Assembly (NCBI GenBank): GCA_030592465.1
Contig: JAUVJB010000035.1
Location: forward strand, 1-17,307
Source of the DNA: Bacteroidota bacterium
Lineage (GTDB): Bacteria > Bacteroidota > Bacteroidia > Bacteroidales > B39-G9
DNA: 17,307 bases
Direction: 5' to 3'
Shown: positions 1-8,206 of the stretch, piece after piece
How positions within the stretch are numbered: the stretch's first letter is position 1
Layout: every line of letters starts with the position of its first letter
Notes under the pieces: generated by a model
Seen by the model: the letters and a program-made list of their open reading frames with translations, nothing else
Told to the model about the DNA's origin: nothing
The model's database searches: none
Translations under genes and position numbers: made by a program

Positions 1-456
1 ACCTGCATTTCTTCCGGGTGACCACCAATAATAATCAGCAGGATAGTTATTCGGCAACTTTACCCAAAATTCATTTCCAAAAGTATGATGTGCAAACCAT
101 CCGAAATTTAAAGGTAATATTTCAATATTTTCAGATAATTTAAATTTTAATAATTTGGCTGTTAACTGTAAACTTACACTATGCAAATCATCTGCTGAAA
201 AATATTTTTGCACATATCCGTAAAAAGCAGAAACATCTAATTTGTGATTAAAAAAAGTATATCCGACACCTGTGGATAAAAAACCTATTCCTCCTGCAAA
301 TTGTAATTTCACATAATCGGGCAAGAATTTTTTATAGCCGGCAGAATCAATTTTATATAAGTCCTGACTATAGCTTGCCGTTATACTGAACAGCAAGATA
401 AAAGCTAAAATCAGCAATAATTTAAAATTCGTATGTTTCAATATCAAACTCTTCAT
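1..456 (-). CDS. Exported outer-membrane-barrel-like protein, 3' end cut by window edge
   Basis: I read an open frame of 152 codons from an ATG at 454-456 down to base 1, with no stop, so the C-terminus lies outside the window. The N-terminus has a basic start, a hydrophobic core (about residues 11-25) and a plausible signal peptidase I site near ASYS-QD (about residues 27-32). The mature part alternates aromatic and hydrophobic residues with glycines (AGGIGFLSTGVGYTFF, VSAFYGYVQKYF), as in short outer-membrane beta strands. I do not recognise a named family; an outer-membrane barrel or porin-like role is inference. The start lies inside the end of the upstream metallophosphoesterase gene (35-bp overlap in another frame), which suggests translational coupling. 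No other start gives a complete signal peptide. Confidence 0.75.
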   Translation of the reverse strand, partial: MKSLILKHTNFKLLLILAFILLFSITASYSQDLYKIDSAGYKKFLPDYVKLQFAGGIGFLSTGVGYTFFNHKLDVSAFYGYVQKYFSADDLHSVSLQLTAKLLKFKLSENIEILPLNFGWFAHHTFGNEFWVKLPNNYPADYYWWSPGRNAG

Positions 457-1246
457 CTATAATATTTATAACATTAAATTTTTTATATTGAGCACCATAA
501 ACATTAACATACACTATGCTATCTAAATATGGTTTATATACTTCATGATGATGCGTGTGACCATGAACAGTAAACAAAACATTATTGTATTTTGCAATGG
601 TTGTATGAAAATCTTCCTCTAAATTAGAGTCGAAATCACCATCCATAGGTGCTACATGAAAAATAACCACAGCATTTTTAAAATCCTCACTCGGTTGTAA
701 TTGAGAATCTAACCAATTTATATCAGGCACATTGCCATTAAAACCGAATTCGCGGCTATTTGTATTGATAAAAACAAATTTTATATCAGCATATATATAA
801 CTGAAATTATACTCACCAAACATTTGAGTATATGCTAATCCTCCGTTTCCAACCATATCATGATTCCCTAAAACAACAATATATGGACAATCCAAACCCA
901 AAAGAAACGAGTTTCCCCATAAATACTGTTTTGGTAAACCGAAATCGGCAATGTCGCCAACATGAATTACAAAATCAATAGGATTATTATAATTATTTTT
1001 ATTCAAATCATTAGTTGCATTAACAAAGCCTTCAAACTCGTCAAAGAAACGATGTGTATCGCCTGTAAAAGCAATTCTGATAGTATCGTTTACATTCTTT
1101 TTTAATAATTTTTTGATATTAGTTTGATTAATATCCTTATTTTTCCCCTCAAAGTCAACAACATAAGGTGAATAGTCGAACATATCTTCACATGCAACGA
1201 AGAATATCATACTAAACAGAATTAATATTTTAAATTTATTTATCAT
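422..1246 (-). CDS. Calcineurin-like metallophosphoesterase, predicted lipoprotein
   Basis: This 274-residue protein has a type II signal peptide with a lipobox ending in FFVAC (Cys19), so it is probably lipid-anchored and exported. The metallophosphoesterase signature is complete: GDTH (Asp63, His65), VGDIAD (Asp98), GNHD (128-130), FHVAP (His197) and GHTH (His230, His232). These are the usual ligands of a two-metal centre that hydrolyses phosphomono- or phosphodiesters; the substrate cannot be read from sequence. It lies downstream of a strong hairpin and overlaps the next gene by 35 bp, so the two probably form their own small transcription unit. The family and active site are secure; the cellular role is not. 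Confidence 0.9.
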   Translation of the reverse strand: MINKFKILILFSMIFFVACEDMFDYSPYVVDFEGKNKDINQTNIKKLLKKNVNDTIRIAFTGDTHRFFDEFEGFVNATNDLNKNNYNNPIDFVIHVGDIADFGLPKQYLWGNSFLLGLDCPYIVVLGNHDMVGNGGLAYTQMFGEYNFSYIYADIKFVFINTNSREFGFNGNVPDINWLDSQLQPSEDFKNAVVIFHVAPMDGDFDSNLEEDFHTTIAKYNNVLFTVHGHTHHHEVYKPYLDSIVYVNVYGAQYKKFNVINIIDEEFDIETYEF

Positions 1247-1269
1247 GCTTTTGATTTGTAAATTTTATA

Positions 1270-1306
1270 TTAGCTTTTCCAAAATTTAAAACTTTGGAAA
1301 AGCTAA
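1270..1306 (-). terminator. Perfect 14-bp hairpin after the LolA-like gene
   Basis: The arms TTAGCTTTTCCAAA (1270-1283) and TTTGGAAAAGCTAA (1293-1306) pair perfectly around a 9-base loop. It sits in the gap between the stop of the LolA-like gene (1342) and the start of the phosphoesterase (1246). The stem is strong for this AT-rich DNA. On the minus strand the tail after it is TATAAAATTT rather than a clean U-run, so it may be a weak intrinsic terminator or an mRNA 3'-end stabiliser. Confidence 0.6.
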
Positions 1307-1341
1307 AAATAGTCAATATTCAATAATAAATAATCAATTAC

Positions 1342-2130
1342 TTACAATCCTCTCATCATAATCCTTTCGGTGAATTTTGAAGCAGAAACTCCTGAATTTA
1401 TTTGTACATTGCTCAATATCATGCTTGTTTGATGATTTTTCTGTACATTTTTCATTTCAGAATGAGTAATAATCCAAAAACCTGATATTTTTTCAACTTT
1501 CTTTATTGTTAATATCTTTAAAAGTTCTTCATCTTCATCATAAAACTCTTTTTTTACACCAACAAAATTGTCTTTTCTAATCCATGTAATTGTTTTTGAA
1601 TACATGTAATCTTCATCTTTAGATACACTTTCAACAACATAACATGCTTCGCCATTAATGTTTTCTTCTCGTAATAATTTATGTGTGTCATCATCAAGAT
1701 TACGGTCACCAAGGTCATCATAAGTAAAATCAGAGCCCATAAAATAATCACTCTTGCTATCGCTTGAAATTCGTTTAGTTTTTTTCAAAGCAGGAAGATA
1801 AATCCATTGGTCATCGTTTTTGGAATCGTCGTCGTAACTCCAACTCATAAATGATGTATTTTTAACATCTGCAGGCGTAAGGAAAAACATGATTCTTTTA
1901 TCAACTTTGCCAAAATCCTTTTGGAACTGTTTAATTTTTCTCACTCTCTGACTTCCTGATTTATTGATAAGCGTCATGGTTAAGTTTGATGTTTGATCAT
2001 CGCCGGTAGCACGATTATAGGCTTTATCTACTATCTGTTTGCCGGTTAAACTTTGACCTGAAACCGCAGGGCTTAATCCTATTGCAAAAATTATTGCAAC
2101 TAAAACTGATTTGATTTGTAATCTTTTCAT
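1342..2130 (-). CDS. Outer-membrane lipoprotein-sorting (LolA-like) protein, RND partner
   Basis: This 262-residue protein has an N-terminal signal peptide (hydrophobic stretch about 8-22, cleavage near SGQS). It carries the hallmark of the LolA-like 'outer membrane lipoprotein-sorting protein' family that accompanies MMPL exporters: FFLTPADVKNTSFMSWSYD (82-100), then DDQWIYLPALKKTKRISS (106-123) and FMGSDFTYDDL (130-140). These proteins are thought to bind lipid or lipoprotein in the periplasm and receive or deliver cargo for the transporter. The gene follows the RND exporter by 53 bp on the same strand. A clear AGGAGA ribosome site lies about 6 bases before the ATG, unusual in this window, and supports the start. 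The cargo is unknown. Confidence 0.88.
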   Translation of the reverse strand: MKRLQIKSVLVAIIFAIGLSPAVSGQSLTGKQIVDKAYNRATGDDQTSNLTMTLINKSGSQRVRKIKQFQKDFGKVDKRIMFFLTPADVKNTSFMSWSYDDDSKNDDQWIYLPALKKTKRISSDSKSDYFMGSDFTYDDLGDRNLDDDTHKLLREENINGEACYVVESVSKDEDYMYSKTITWIRKDNFVGVKKEFYDEDEELLKILTIKKVEKISGFWIITHSEMKNVQKNHQTSMILSNVQINSGVSASKFTERIMMRGL

Positions 2131-2183
2131 AATAATTTCTCCTTTTTTTAATGATATAATGGTTTAATAATTTTATTGTATAA

Positions 2184-4499
2184 TTACTTTTCTTTCTTCT
2201 TAAAATAAATATTAGACATATATAACAATAGCAACATAATGGAAAGCGTTCCAACAAAACTTGTAAACATATTAAGCGACACTAAAGCTCCCAATTCGCG
2301 GTTTGGTGGGAATACTGAAAACACAAGAACCATAAAACCTGCAATCACAACTATTGCATTAAAGCTAATGGCTCTTCCTGAATGTGCCATTGTAATTTGA
2401 GCAGCCTTCAGTTTGTCATCCGTTTCAGCAGCATTATTTTTATACTGTTCAATAAAGTGTACCGCATAATCAATCCCTATACCTATGGCAATACTTGAAA
2501 GCAGTGCTGTTGTAGAACTAAGTGGGATACCAAGAAATCCCATTATACCAAAACTTATAAATGCAGTAACAAGAATAGGAACAGAGCCGATTAAACCAAT
2601 TTTCATACTTTTAAACATCATTGACAAAAGGATAATAATTGTTATAAATGATATTATAAGACTCATGATTTGTCCTTCAAGAATAAGGTCAGTAAACACC
2701 AACGATTTATAACCACTTCCTGCATAATTCATCGTAATTCCCTGTTTTTTGAAATCCTCGTTATAAGAATCTATTATTGCAAGTGCAGAATTTATTGCTT
2801 TAGAATTATCACTTTTCAGCTGAAATGTAACATTCAATTTATCATAATCGTAGGTTACTACTTTATTTAGATTTTCAGGGTCACCTGACATCTCATAGAG
2901 TAGCAGATACTGTGCAATCATATTTTTACTGTCGGGAATTTTGTTAAATTCTTCCTTATCAGCATTCAAAACTTTGTTCATGCGGTCGATATAATCTGCA
3001 AGCGAAAAAGAGTTACCAACAACCTGTAGTTGATTATCTACGTCTTTCTGCATCTTATCAACCAATTTCAGTACGGATGGTTCTTTGAATACATCTTTTT
3101 TACCATCTGCATCAAGTATTAAGTTAAGAGAACTTGTGCCTCCAAAATGCTCATTAATAAATTTATCTGTTTGAACAATTTCGCTATCTTTTTCAAATTT
3201 TTCGAGAAAACTTGAATTAATCCAAACTTTTTGCATGCCAATTATTGAAAGCACAATAATAGCGGCAGTTCCAATTATTGAAACATATTTATACTTAATA
3301 ACAGCAGTAGTAAAATTATTAGCAAGTTTTGAGTATGAATGTCCAGCAACATCTTTATTTCCTTTTTCTTTATTTTTTTTAGGCTTAGGTAATCCAAAAA
3401 TCATAATACCTGCAGGTAAAAATACCAGAGAAAACACCATTGCAGTCATTACTCCAAAAGCAGTAAAGAGACCAAAATATTTTATAGGATAAACCTGAGA
3501 TGTGAGTAAAGAGATAAACCCTACAGCAGTTGTAACAGAAGTCATAACTACAGGTTTCCACAAATTTTTCAGCAAATCAATAGTTGCTTCCTTTTTTGTT
3601 GCATTAGGATGCTTATTAATATATAGATGAAGGTGTGTGTATAGATGAATTCCATCCGCCACACCAATCGCGATAAGCATCACGGGAATCATGGTTGATA
3701 CTGCATAAATTGGAATATTTACTGCTGCCATAAGTCCGAAAGCCCAAATAGTTGAAAAAAATACAACGCCAAGAGTTATAAGCGTTCCTTTTAAACTTCT
3801 TAACATAACAAAAAGAACAAGGAAAATTACCAATAAAACTATCGGCACCATTTTTTTCATATCGGCAGGCCCAAGCAATGCCATTGTGCCTTCAACTATT
3901 GGGCGACCTGCAACATAAATTTTAATATTGTCTGTATTGGACGCTTTAGCAACGCTCAATATTTTTTTGTAAAATTCCTGAGTGAAAACATCATCTTTAA
4001 TTTCAGCAACTATTACTGTAACAGTCTCATCTGTAGATACTAATCTACCAAAAATCATTTCGTTGTTTTCAACATTCTTTTTTAATTCTTGTAGCTTTTC
4101 TTTTAATTTAGGAACACGCTTAAAAAATCGTTTTACATCCATTCCATATTCTGATCCAACAATATTATCTGCCGTATAAAGCGAAGTTACATCGTCTTTA
4201 TCAATCTCTTCCATCTTCTGCAATCTTTTAGTAAGCTGTTTTAAGGTATCTAAAGTTGCAGTATTAAAAATCCCGTTTTTGTTTTCTATAGCTACGATTA
4301 TTCCATCATTAATTCCAAACCATTCTTCCGCCTTATCGCTATAAACAAAAGCAGGGTTGTTTTGTGGCATGTACTTATCTAAATCGGTTTCCATTCTTGT
4401 GTTTTCTTTCATCTTAATGAAAAATAATGCAGTAATAACAAGAATCGCAATCATGGTAATCCATGAATAATTTAATAATTTATTTAATAATTTTTCCAT
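2184..4499 (-). CDS. RND-superfamily MMPL/HpnN-type exporter
   Basis: This 771-residue inner-membrane protein has the duplicated RND layout. A first membrane helix (about 11-30) is followed by a periplasmic domain (about 31-215) and a helix bundle (about 217-370). A second anchor helix (about 405-422), periplasmic domain (423-608) and helix bundle (about 609-765) repeat it. Each bundle carries the matching helix signature: GVADGIHLYTHLH (279-291) and GIGIDYAVHFIEQY (673-686). The aspartates there fit proton coupling. It belongs to the MMPL/sterol-sensing-like branch that exports lipids such as hopanoids rather than the tripartite AcrB branch, consistent with having one LolA-like partner and no TolC or membrane-fusion gene beside it. 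Regulation by the upstream TetR gene is likely. The substrate is not readable. Confidence 0.9.
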   Translation of the reverse strand: MEKLLNKLLNYSWITMIAILVITALFFIKMKENTRMETDLDKYMPQNNPAFVYSDKAEEWFGINDGIIVAIENKNGIFNTATLDTLKQLTKRLQKMEEIDKDDVTSLYTADNIVGSEYGMDVKRFFKRVPKLKEKLQELKKNVENNEMIFGRLVSTDETVTVIVAEIKDDVFTQEFYKKILSVAKASNTDNIKIYVAGRPIVEGTMALLGPADMKKMVPIVLLVIFLVLFVMLRSLKGTLITLGVVFFSTIWAFGLMAAVNIPIYAVSTMIPVMLIAIGVADGIHLYTHLHLYINKHPNATKKEATIDLLKNLWKPVVMTSVTTAVGFISLLTSQVYPIKYFGLFTAFGVMTAMVFSLVFLPAGIMIFGLPKPKKNKEKGNKDVAGHSYSKLANNFTTAVIKYKYVSIIGTAAIIVLSIIGMQKVWINSSFLEKFEKDSEIVQTDKFINEHFGGTSSLNLILDADGKKDVFKEPSVLKLVDKMQKDVDNQLQVVGNSFSLADYIDRMNKVLNADKEEFNKIPDSKNMIAQYLLLYEMSGDPENLNKVVTYDYDKLNVTFQLKSDNSKAINSALAIIDSYNEDFKKQGITMNYAGSGYKSLVFTDLILEGQIMSLIISFITIIILLSMMFKSMKIGLIGSVPILVTAFISFGIMGFLGIPLSSTTALLSSIAIGIGIDYAVHFIEQYKNNAAETDDKLKAAQITMAHSGRAISFNAIVVIAGFMVLVFSVFPPNRELGALVSLNMFTSFVGTLSIMLLLLYMSNIYFKKKEK

Positions 4500-4572
4500 T
4501 TTTATATGTATTAATTAATATTTACTAACTTAAATTTTATAAAATAATCCCGATTTTAAAATTATCAAGATT

Positions 4573-4911
4573 TTACAAGAATATAGTTTTAGATGTCGGT
4601 TTTGGTGCTTTCACAACCAACACGCGAACAATTTTATCTGAATTATTGTAAATACAATGAGGAATATCTTTCGGACTTTCCACTAAACAATCGGAATGAA
4701 CTATTTGCTTCTCCTCTCCTACCATAATTTCAGGTGTTCCTTCTAAAATATAGAAAAAAACGTCAACCGGTGTAATATGAGGTTTTAAACTTTCACCTGC
4801 TTGTAGTGTAATATGTGATGCTTGTGCAGAACTATTGTCATATAATAGTTTTGATTCTATTTTGTGTGGTGTTTTTTTTATCGATGTTTCTGCTACTTTA
4901 GTAATTTTCAT
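4573..4911 (-). CDS. Small single-domain cupin protein
   Basis: This 112-residue protein is a lone cupin barrel. Motif 1 reads KPHITPVDVFFYILEG (43-58), keeping the first histidine (His45) and final glycine, with Thr in place of the second histidine and Asp50 near the usual Glu. Motif 2 reads ESPKDIPHCIYN (78-89), with His85. A metal site is possible but partly degenerate. It lies 11 bp after the TetR stop and 73 bp before the exporter, so it is probably co-transcribed. It could bind a small ligand or modify the exported compound; no enzymatic activity can be assigned from sequence. Confidence 0.8.
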   Translation of the reverse strand: MKITKVAETSIKKTPHKIESKLLYDNSSAQASHITLQAGESLKPHITPVDVFFYILEGTPEIMVGEEKQIVHSDCLVESPKDIPHCIYNNSDKIVRVLVVKAPKPTSKTIFL

Positions 4912-4922
4912 AATAATTTGTT

Positions 4923-5501
4923 TTATTTTACAATTAATATTTTAATTGTTTCAAGTAATCTCTTTCCTTCCAATTTAAGGTCAAAAGAATATAAATTTTG
5001 CTTCCATTTTTTTACAAGCAATCTTAATGCTCCCATTAATATTATTGTTATTTGTTTTTTATCAACTTCACTTTTTATTTCTCCGGCATTTTGTCCATCT
5101 TCTATAATTTGTGAAATAAGTTCCTCATTTGCCTGAAGTATCTCATTAATTTTTTTATACAATGTTTTATCATTATTAAATATTTCTTCTGCAAATATTA
5201 CAGAAATTATTGCCGGATTTTCTGTGAGAATATTAAGATGTGTTTGGTAAATTTTTTCTATTTTCTGTAACGAAGTCAAATTACTTTTCATCAATTGTTG
5301 ATTAAATCCCTGAATATTATTTTTAAATTCATCAAGAATTTCAACAAGAATATGAAATTTACTCTCAAAATGTCTATAAATTCCGGGTTCTGAAATGCCA
5401 ATTGCTTTAGAAAGATTTTTAATTGTTAATCCCTGTATTCCATTTTTATCAATAATTATAATTGCTTCATTAATTATTTGCTGTTGTCTGTCTGTTAACA
5501 T
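4923..5501 (-). CDS. TetR/AcrR-family transcriptional repressor
   Basis: This 192-residue protein begins with a TetR helix-turn-helix: LTIKNLSKAIGISEPGIYRHF (25-45), followed by SKFHILVEIL, the usual start of helix 4. The remaining all-helical part is the ligand-binding and dimerisation domain, which varies too much to predict the effector. It is the first gene of a minus-strand run with the cupin, RND exporter and LolA-like protein, the common arrangement for a repressor that controls its own efflux operon. A dyad that could be its operator lies 11 bp upstream of the start. The ATG at 5499-5501 places the HTH at the usual distance from the N-terminus. Confidence 0.9.
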   Translation of the reverse strand: MLTDRQQQIINEAIIIIDKNGIQGLTIKNLSKAIGISEPGIYRHFESKFHILVEILDEFKNNIQGFNQQLMKSNLTSLQKIEKIYQTHLNILTENPAIISVIFAEEIFNNDKTLYKKINEILQANEELISQIIEDGQNAGEIKSEVDKKQITIILMGALRLLVKKWKQNLYSFDLKLEGKRLLETIKILIVK

Positions 5502-5511
5502 TTCAAATATT

Positions 5512-5531
5512 GTTAGTTAGTATTCACTCAC
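5512..5531 (-). promoter_or_regulatory. Candidate TetR operator dyad
   Basis: The sequence GTTAGTTAGTATTCACTCAC is an imperfect 20-bp palindrome: its half-sites agree at 7 of 10 positions. It begins 11 bp upstream of the repressor ATG and abuts the proposed -7 box, where a bound dimer would block transcription. Size and position fit TetR-family operators; binding is inferred. Confidence 0.45.
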
Positions 5532-5561
5532 AAAATAAATACTTTTTTTTTAATTATGCAA
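5531..5561 (-). promoter_or_regulatory. Candidate promoter of the TetR-cupin-RND-LolA operon
   Basis: Read on the minus strand, a TTG (5559-5561) is followed after 21 bases by TATTTTG (5531-5537). This resembles the Bacteroidota pair TTTG / TAnnTTTG but the -7 box is one T short. It overlaps the operator-like dyad, as expected for repression. The match is imperfect. Confidence 0.35.
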
Positions 5562-5823
5562 ATTTTTTTCAATTAATTAATGAATTTCCTTTAATGATTA
5601 AAAATTTAAAACTTGCAAAATATTGCTAATCAGTGCAATAAATACATTTTTAGATATTAATATTAACCAAAATAAATTATCAATTTCAAAAATAAGGGAT
5701 TGGTAAAACTATAGTTAATCTTGTCCGATTTTATGATATTTTGTGTTTTAATTCTTTTATGTCAAAATTATAACTACTACGAAAACAAAAAGTTGCCAAA
5801 ATTCTTATTGTTTATGAATAGTA

Positions 5824-5960
5824 GGATAATCGCCATTATCCGCCAGCTGGCTGATTAGCCGACTATCGGTTTTGTAATAGACTTACATACAGATTTATAA
5901 CTTTTAGCCTTCCGTCAGCTGACGGATCAACCGCTTATCGGCTTTTCGGAGCAGACTCAT
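5824..5960. repeat. Two degenerate copies of a CCGYCAGCTGRCGG palindromic repeat
   Basis: A hairpin GGATAAT-CGCC-ATTATCC (5824-5841) leads into the first copy (5839-5888), whose core ATCCGCCAGCTGGCTGAT is a near palindrome. The second copy (5911-5960) starts with the perfect 16-bp palindrome TCCGTCAGCTGACGGA (5911-5926). Each core is followed by a CCG..TATCGG hairpin-like motif and then AGACT..CAT. The two copies agree at 23 of their first 30 bases and diverge later. A third core occurs at 17261-17278. The block is more GC-rich than its surroundings and looks like a REP-type interspersed element. Confidence 0.75.
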
Positions 5961-6087
5961 CTAATAATCAATAAAAAAAAATTGATGCTTCAGGATGAGC
6001 CAACGAAATAAATTGAGCAAAAAAAAAGTTAACATATTACATAATTAAAAAAAACAGTCAACGTTATTCAGGCATTGTCAAATGGTC

Positions 6088-6143
6088 AAACTTTAAACAT
6101 TAAACCTGAAACCTGAAACTTTTAACCTTAAACTTTAAACTTT
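6088..6143 (+). repeat. Tandem heptamer array, 8 units of AAACNTT type
   Basis: Eight contiguous 7-base units run in perfect phase: AAACTTT, AAACATT, AAACCTG, AAACCTG, AAACTTT, TAACCTT, AAACTTT, AAACTTT. The array ends 67 bp before the gatE start. The same heptamer occurs four times in a row after gatD (9633-9660). It may be a slippage microsatellite or a regulatory or insertion-associated sequence; no function is shown. Confidence 0.85.
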
Positions 6144-6210
6144 ATATATTTTTTTATTTAATAATTTTTAGTATTTTTCAAAATTCAGTTATTTTTAAAT
6201 ATATTAGATA

Positions 6211-8205
6211 ATGAAGAAAAACAAACCTCGAACAAGTAAAAAATTTAACCCATTAAATAATTACAACAAAACAAAAAAAGAGATAAATTTTGTTTCTATA
6301 AAAGATGCTTCTGACAAAGACTACAAACGAATAGGTTTTAAATCAGGGCTTGAAGTACATCAGCAACTTAAAACAAAAGAAAAATTATTTTGTCATTGTC
6401 CTGCCGGGCTATACAATGATGATGATGATTTTGACGCTGAAATTATCAGGCACATGCGACCTGCTTTAAGTGAACTCGGCGGTTACGACGGCACAGCTTT
6501 AATGGAATTTAAAACACACAAAAATATTTTCTATCACATTAAAAACGAAACTGCATGTACTTATGAAGTTGACGACACTCCTCCTTTTTTAATTAATAAA
6601 GAAGCTTTAGAATATGCACTTATAATTTCGCAACTTTCAAAATTAAGTATTGTTGGTGAAGTTCATATTACACGAAAACAATATCTTGATGGCAGTATCC
6701 CTACAGGATTTCAACGTACTGCAATACTTGGTGTCGATGGTGAATTACAACTTAAAAATAAAAAAATCGGGTTAATACAATTAAGTATTGAAGAAGATGC
6801 TTGTCGTGAAGTATCTGATATTGGACACAACAGAATATACAAAACCGACCGACTTGGCATGCCTTTAATTGAGACAGTTACTCAGCCCGAATGTCTTACT
6901 CCCTACGAATTAATGGAAGCTGCTGATTATATTCGTTTCTTAAACCGCAGTACAGGCAAAGTTAGAACAGGAATTGGAGCTGCCCGCGAAGATGTTAATG
7001 TTAGCTGTGAAGGTGGAACAAGAGTTGAAATAAAAGGTGTTTCACACAATAAATGGATACCAAGATTATCACATAATGAAGCTTTTAGACAATGGGCTTT
7101 ATTACATGTCAGAGATATTCTTAATACAAAAGTGAAAGACAAAAAAAGTTGGAAAATATCTTCAACTAAATTAAATTTTCATGCCTATAATTTTGATTAT
7201 GAACCTATTAATCATGCAAAAAAAAATAAATATAAAATTTATGCCGTTAACTTGCCCTATTTTAAAGGGATACTTTCTCACTTTACTCAACACGGAAAAA
7301 TTTTCGCTAATGAAATAACCGACCGTTTAAAAGTCATTGCATGTCTTGATAAACCAAACATGACACATTCAGAAGAACTTAACACGGTAATAGATGAGAA
7401 TATTTTTGAGCAAATAAAAAAACTATTAGACGCCAAAGATGATGATGCACAAATAATTTTTTGGGGTCCTGAAAATGATATTCCCACAGCTCTTGAAACA
7501 ATTGAAGAACGTTGCATGATGGCTTTTGAGGGTATTCCATCTGAGACAAGAAAATCATTTCCTAACGGCACAACAATTTTTGAAAGAGTATTACCCGGTG
7601 CCGACAGAATGTACCCTGACACAGATTCTGCACCTATCCCTTTAGAAGATGAATATATTGATAAGATTGGCAAAAATCTTCCTATTGATATTTTTATTAG
7701 ATTCAAACAACTCAATGATTGGGAAATTCCTGAAGATACTCATAAATATATCTTAAAAAAGAACCTATGTCCTATTATTGAAAAAATTATTAACAACTTA
7801 AAAATAAAACCCAAATTTGTTGGTACTTTTTTTGGACATACTTTAAAACATGTTGAAGGACAAATTCAAGCACATCCCGATTTTACTTACGATAAAATTT
7901 ATGACTTATTTGAATTCATAGAAAAGAATAAATTAGACTTACTGATAAGTAAAAAGATGATACCTGTTATTTATCAATACCCAAATATGGATTTTGAATC
8001 TGTTCTTACAAATTTACATTTCAAAAGACGTACAAAAGAAGAAATTTTTGCTCCGGCTGATTACCTTATTGAAAAATTTAAAGAAATAAAAATATCAAAA
8101 AATAACGATGTTACAGCAAACTGGGTTATGGGACAATTACACCACCAGGCAATCGGCAATATTTCGTTAAGAGAACTTAAAAATAATATTGAAAAAAAAT
8201 TATAA
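6211..8205 (+). CDS. gatE: Archaeal-type Glu-tRNA(Gln) amidotransferase subunit E
   Basis: GatE binds Glu-tRNA(Gln), phosphorylates the glutamate and aminates it with ammonia from GatD, giving Gln-tRNA(Gln). This 664-residue protein is close to the archaeal length and appears complete. The GatB/GatE core shows GLEVHQQL (46-53), LFCHCP (59-64), RKQYLDGSIPTGFQRT (155-170), DRLGMPLIET (213-222), TGKVRTGIGAAREDVNVS (248-265) and RVEIKGV (271-277). An inserted AspRS-like GAD domain spans roughly 340-445, the feature separating GatE from bacterial GatB. GADRMYPDTDSAPIP (463-477) follows, then the helical and tail domains. Archaeal members usually start near the DYKRIGFKSGLE segment, so about 36 lysine-rich residues at the N-terminus are extra; no later Met precedes the core. 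gatD follows after one base. The family call is strong; presence in a bacterium is unusual. Confidence 0.95.
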   Translation: MKKNKPRTSKKFNPLNNYNKTKKEINFVSIKDASDKDYKRIGFKSGLEVHQQLKTKEKLFCHCPAGLYNDDDDFDAEIIRHMRPALSELGGYDGTALMEFKTHKNIFYHIKNETACTYEVDDTPPFLINKEALEYALIISQLSKLSIVGEVHITRKQYLDGSIPTGFQRTAILGVDGELQLKNKKIGLIQLSIEEDACREVSDIGHNRIYKTDRLGMPLIETVTQPECLTPYELMEAADYIRFLNRSTGKVRTGIGAAREDVNVSCEGGTRVEIKGVSHNKWIPRLSHNEAFRQWALLHVRDILNTKVKDKKSWKISSTKLNFHAYNFDYEPINHAKKNKYKIYAVNLPYFKGILSHFTQHGKIFANEITDRLKVIACLDKPNMTHSEELNTVIDENIFEQIKKLLDAKDDDAQIIFWGPENDIPTALETIEERCMMAFEGIPSETRKSFPNGTTIFERVLPGADRMYPDTDSAPIPLEDEYIDKIGKNLPIDIFIRFKQLNDWEIPEDTHKYILKKNLCPIIEKIINNLKIKPKFVGTFFGHTLKHVEGQIQAHPDFTYDKIYDLFEFIEKNKLDLLISKKMIPVIYQYPNMDFESVLTNLHFKRRTKEEIFAPADYLIEKFKEIKISKNNDVTANWVMGQLHHQAIGNISLRELKNNIEKKL

Positions 8206-8206
8206 A

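Larger units (their letters stand above)
5502..6210. other. 709-bp gene-free divergent region
   Basis: No convincing coding frame or tRNA was found between the divergent TetR and gatE genes. From left to right it contains the TetR promoter and operator, about 250 bp of featureless AT-rich sequence, a GC-richer block of palindromic repeats (5824-5960), about 125 bp of plain sequence, the heptamer array (6088-6143) and the gatE leader. No clear gatE promoter box could be picked. A small RNA cannot be excluded. Confidence 0.6.

Noticed and set aside
2485..4179. Several plus-strand open frames of 66-85 codons opposite the RND gene
   Set aside because: They are antisense to a strongly conserved membrane protein and have no recognisable domains; they reflect its codon composition.
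5824..6143. CRISPR-like array in the gatE upstream gap
   Set aside because: The palindromic repeats are only two degenerate copies and the heptamers have no spacers; no cas genes are nearby.
7287..7715. Minus-strand frame of 142 codons within gatE
   Set aside because: It is antisense to the conserved GAD and core region of gatE and has no family resemblance or start signal.
8189..8206. TTG start adding six residues to GatD
   Set aside because: It overlaps the gatE end, while an ATG lies one base past the gatE stop and gives the usual GatD N-terminus.
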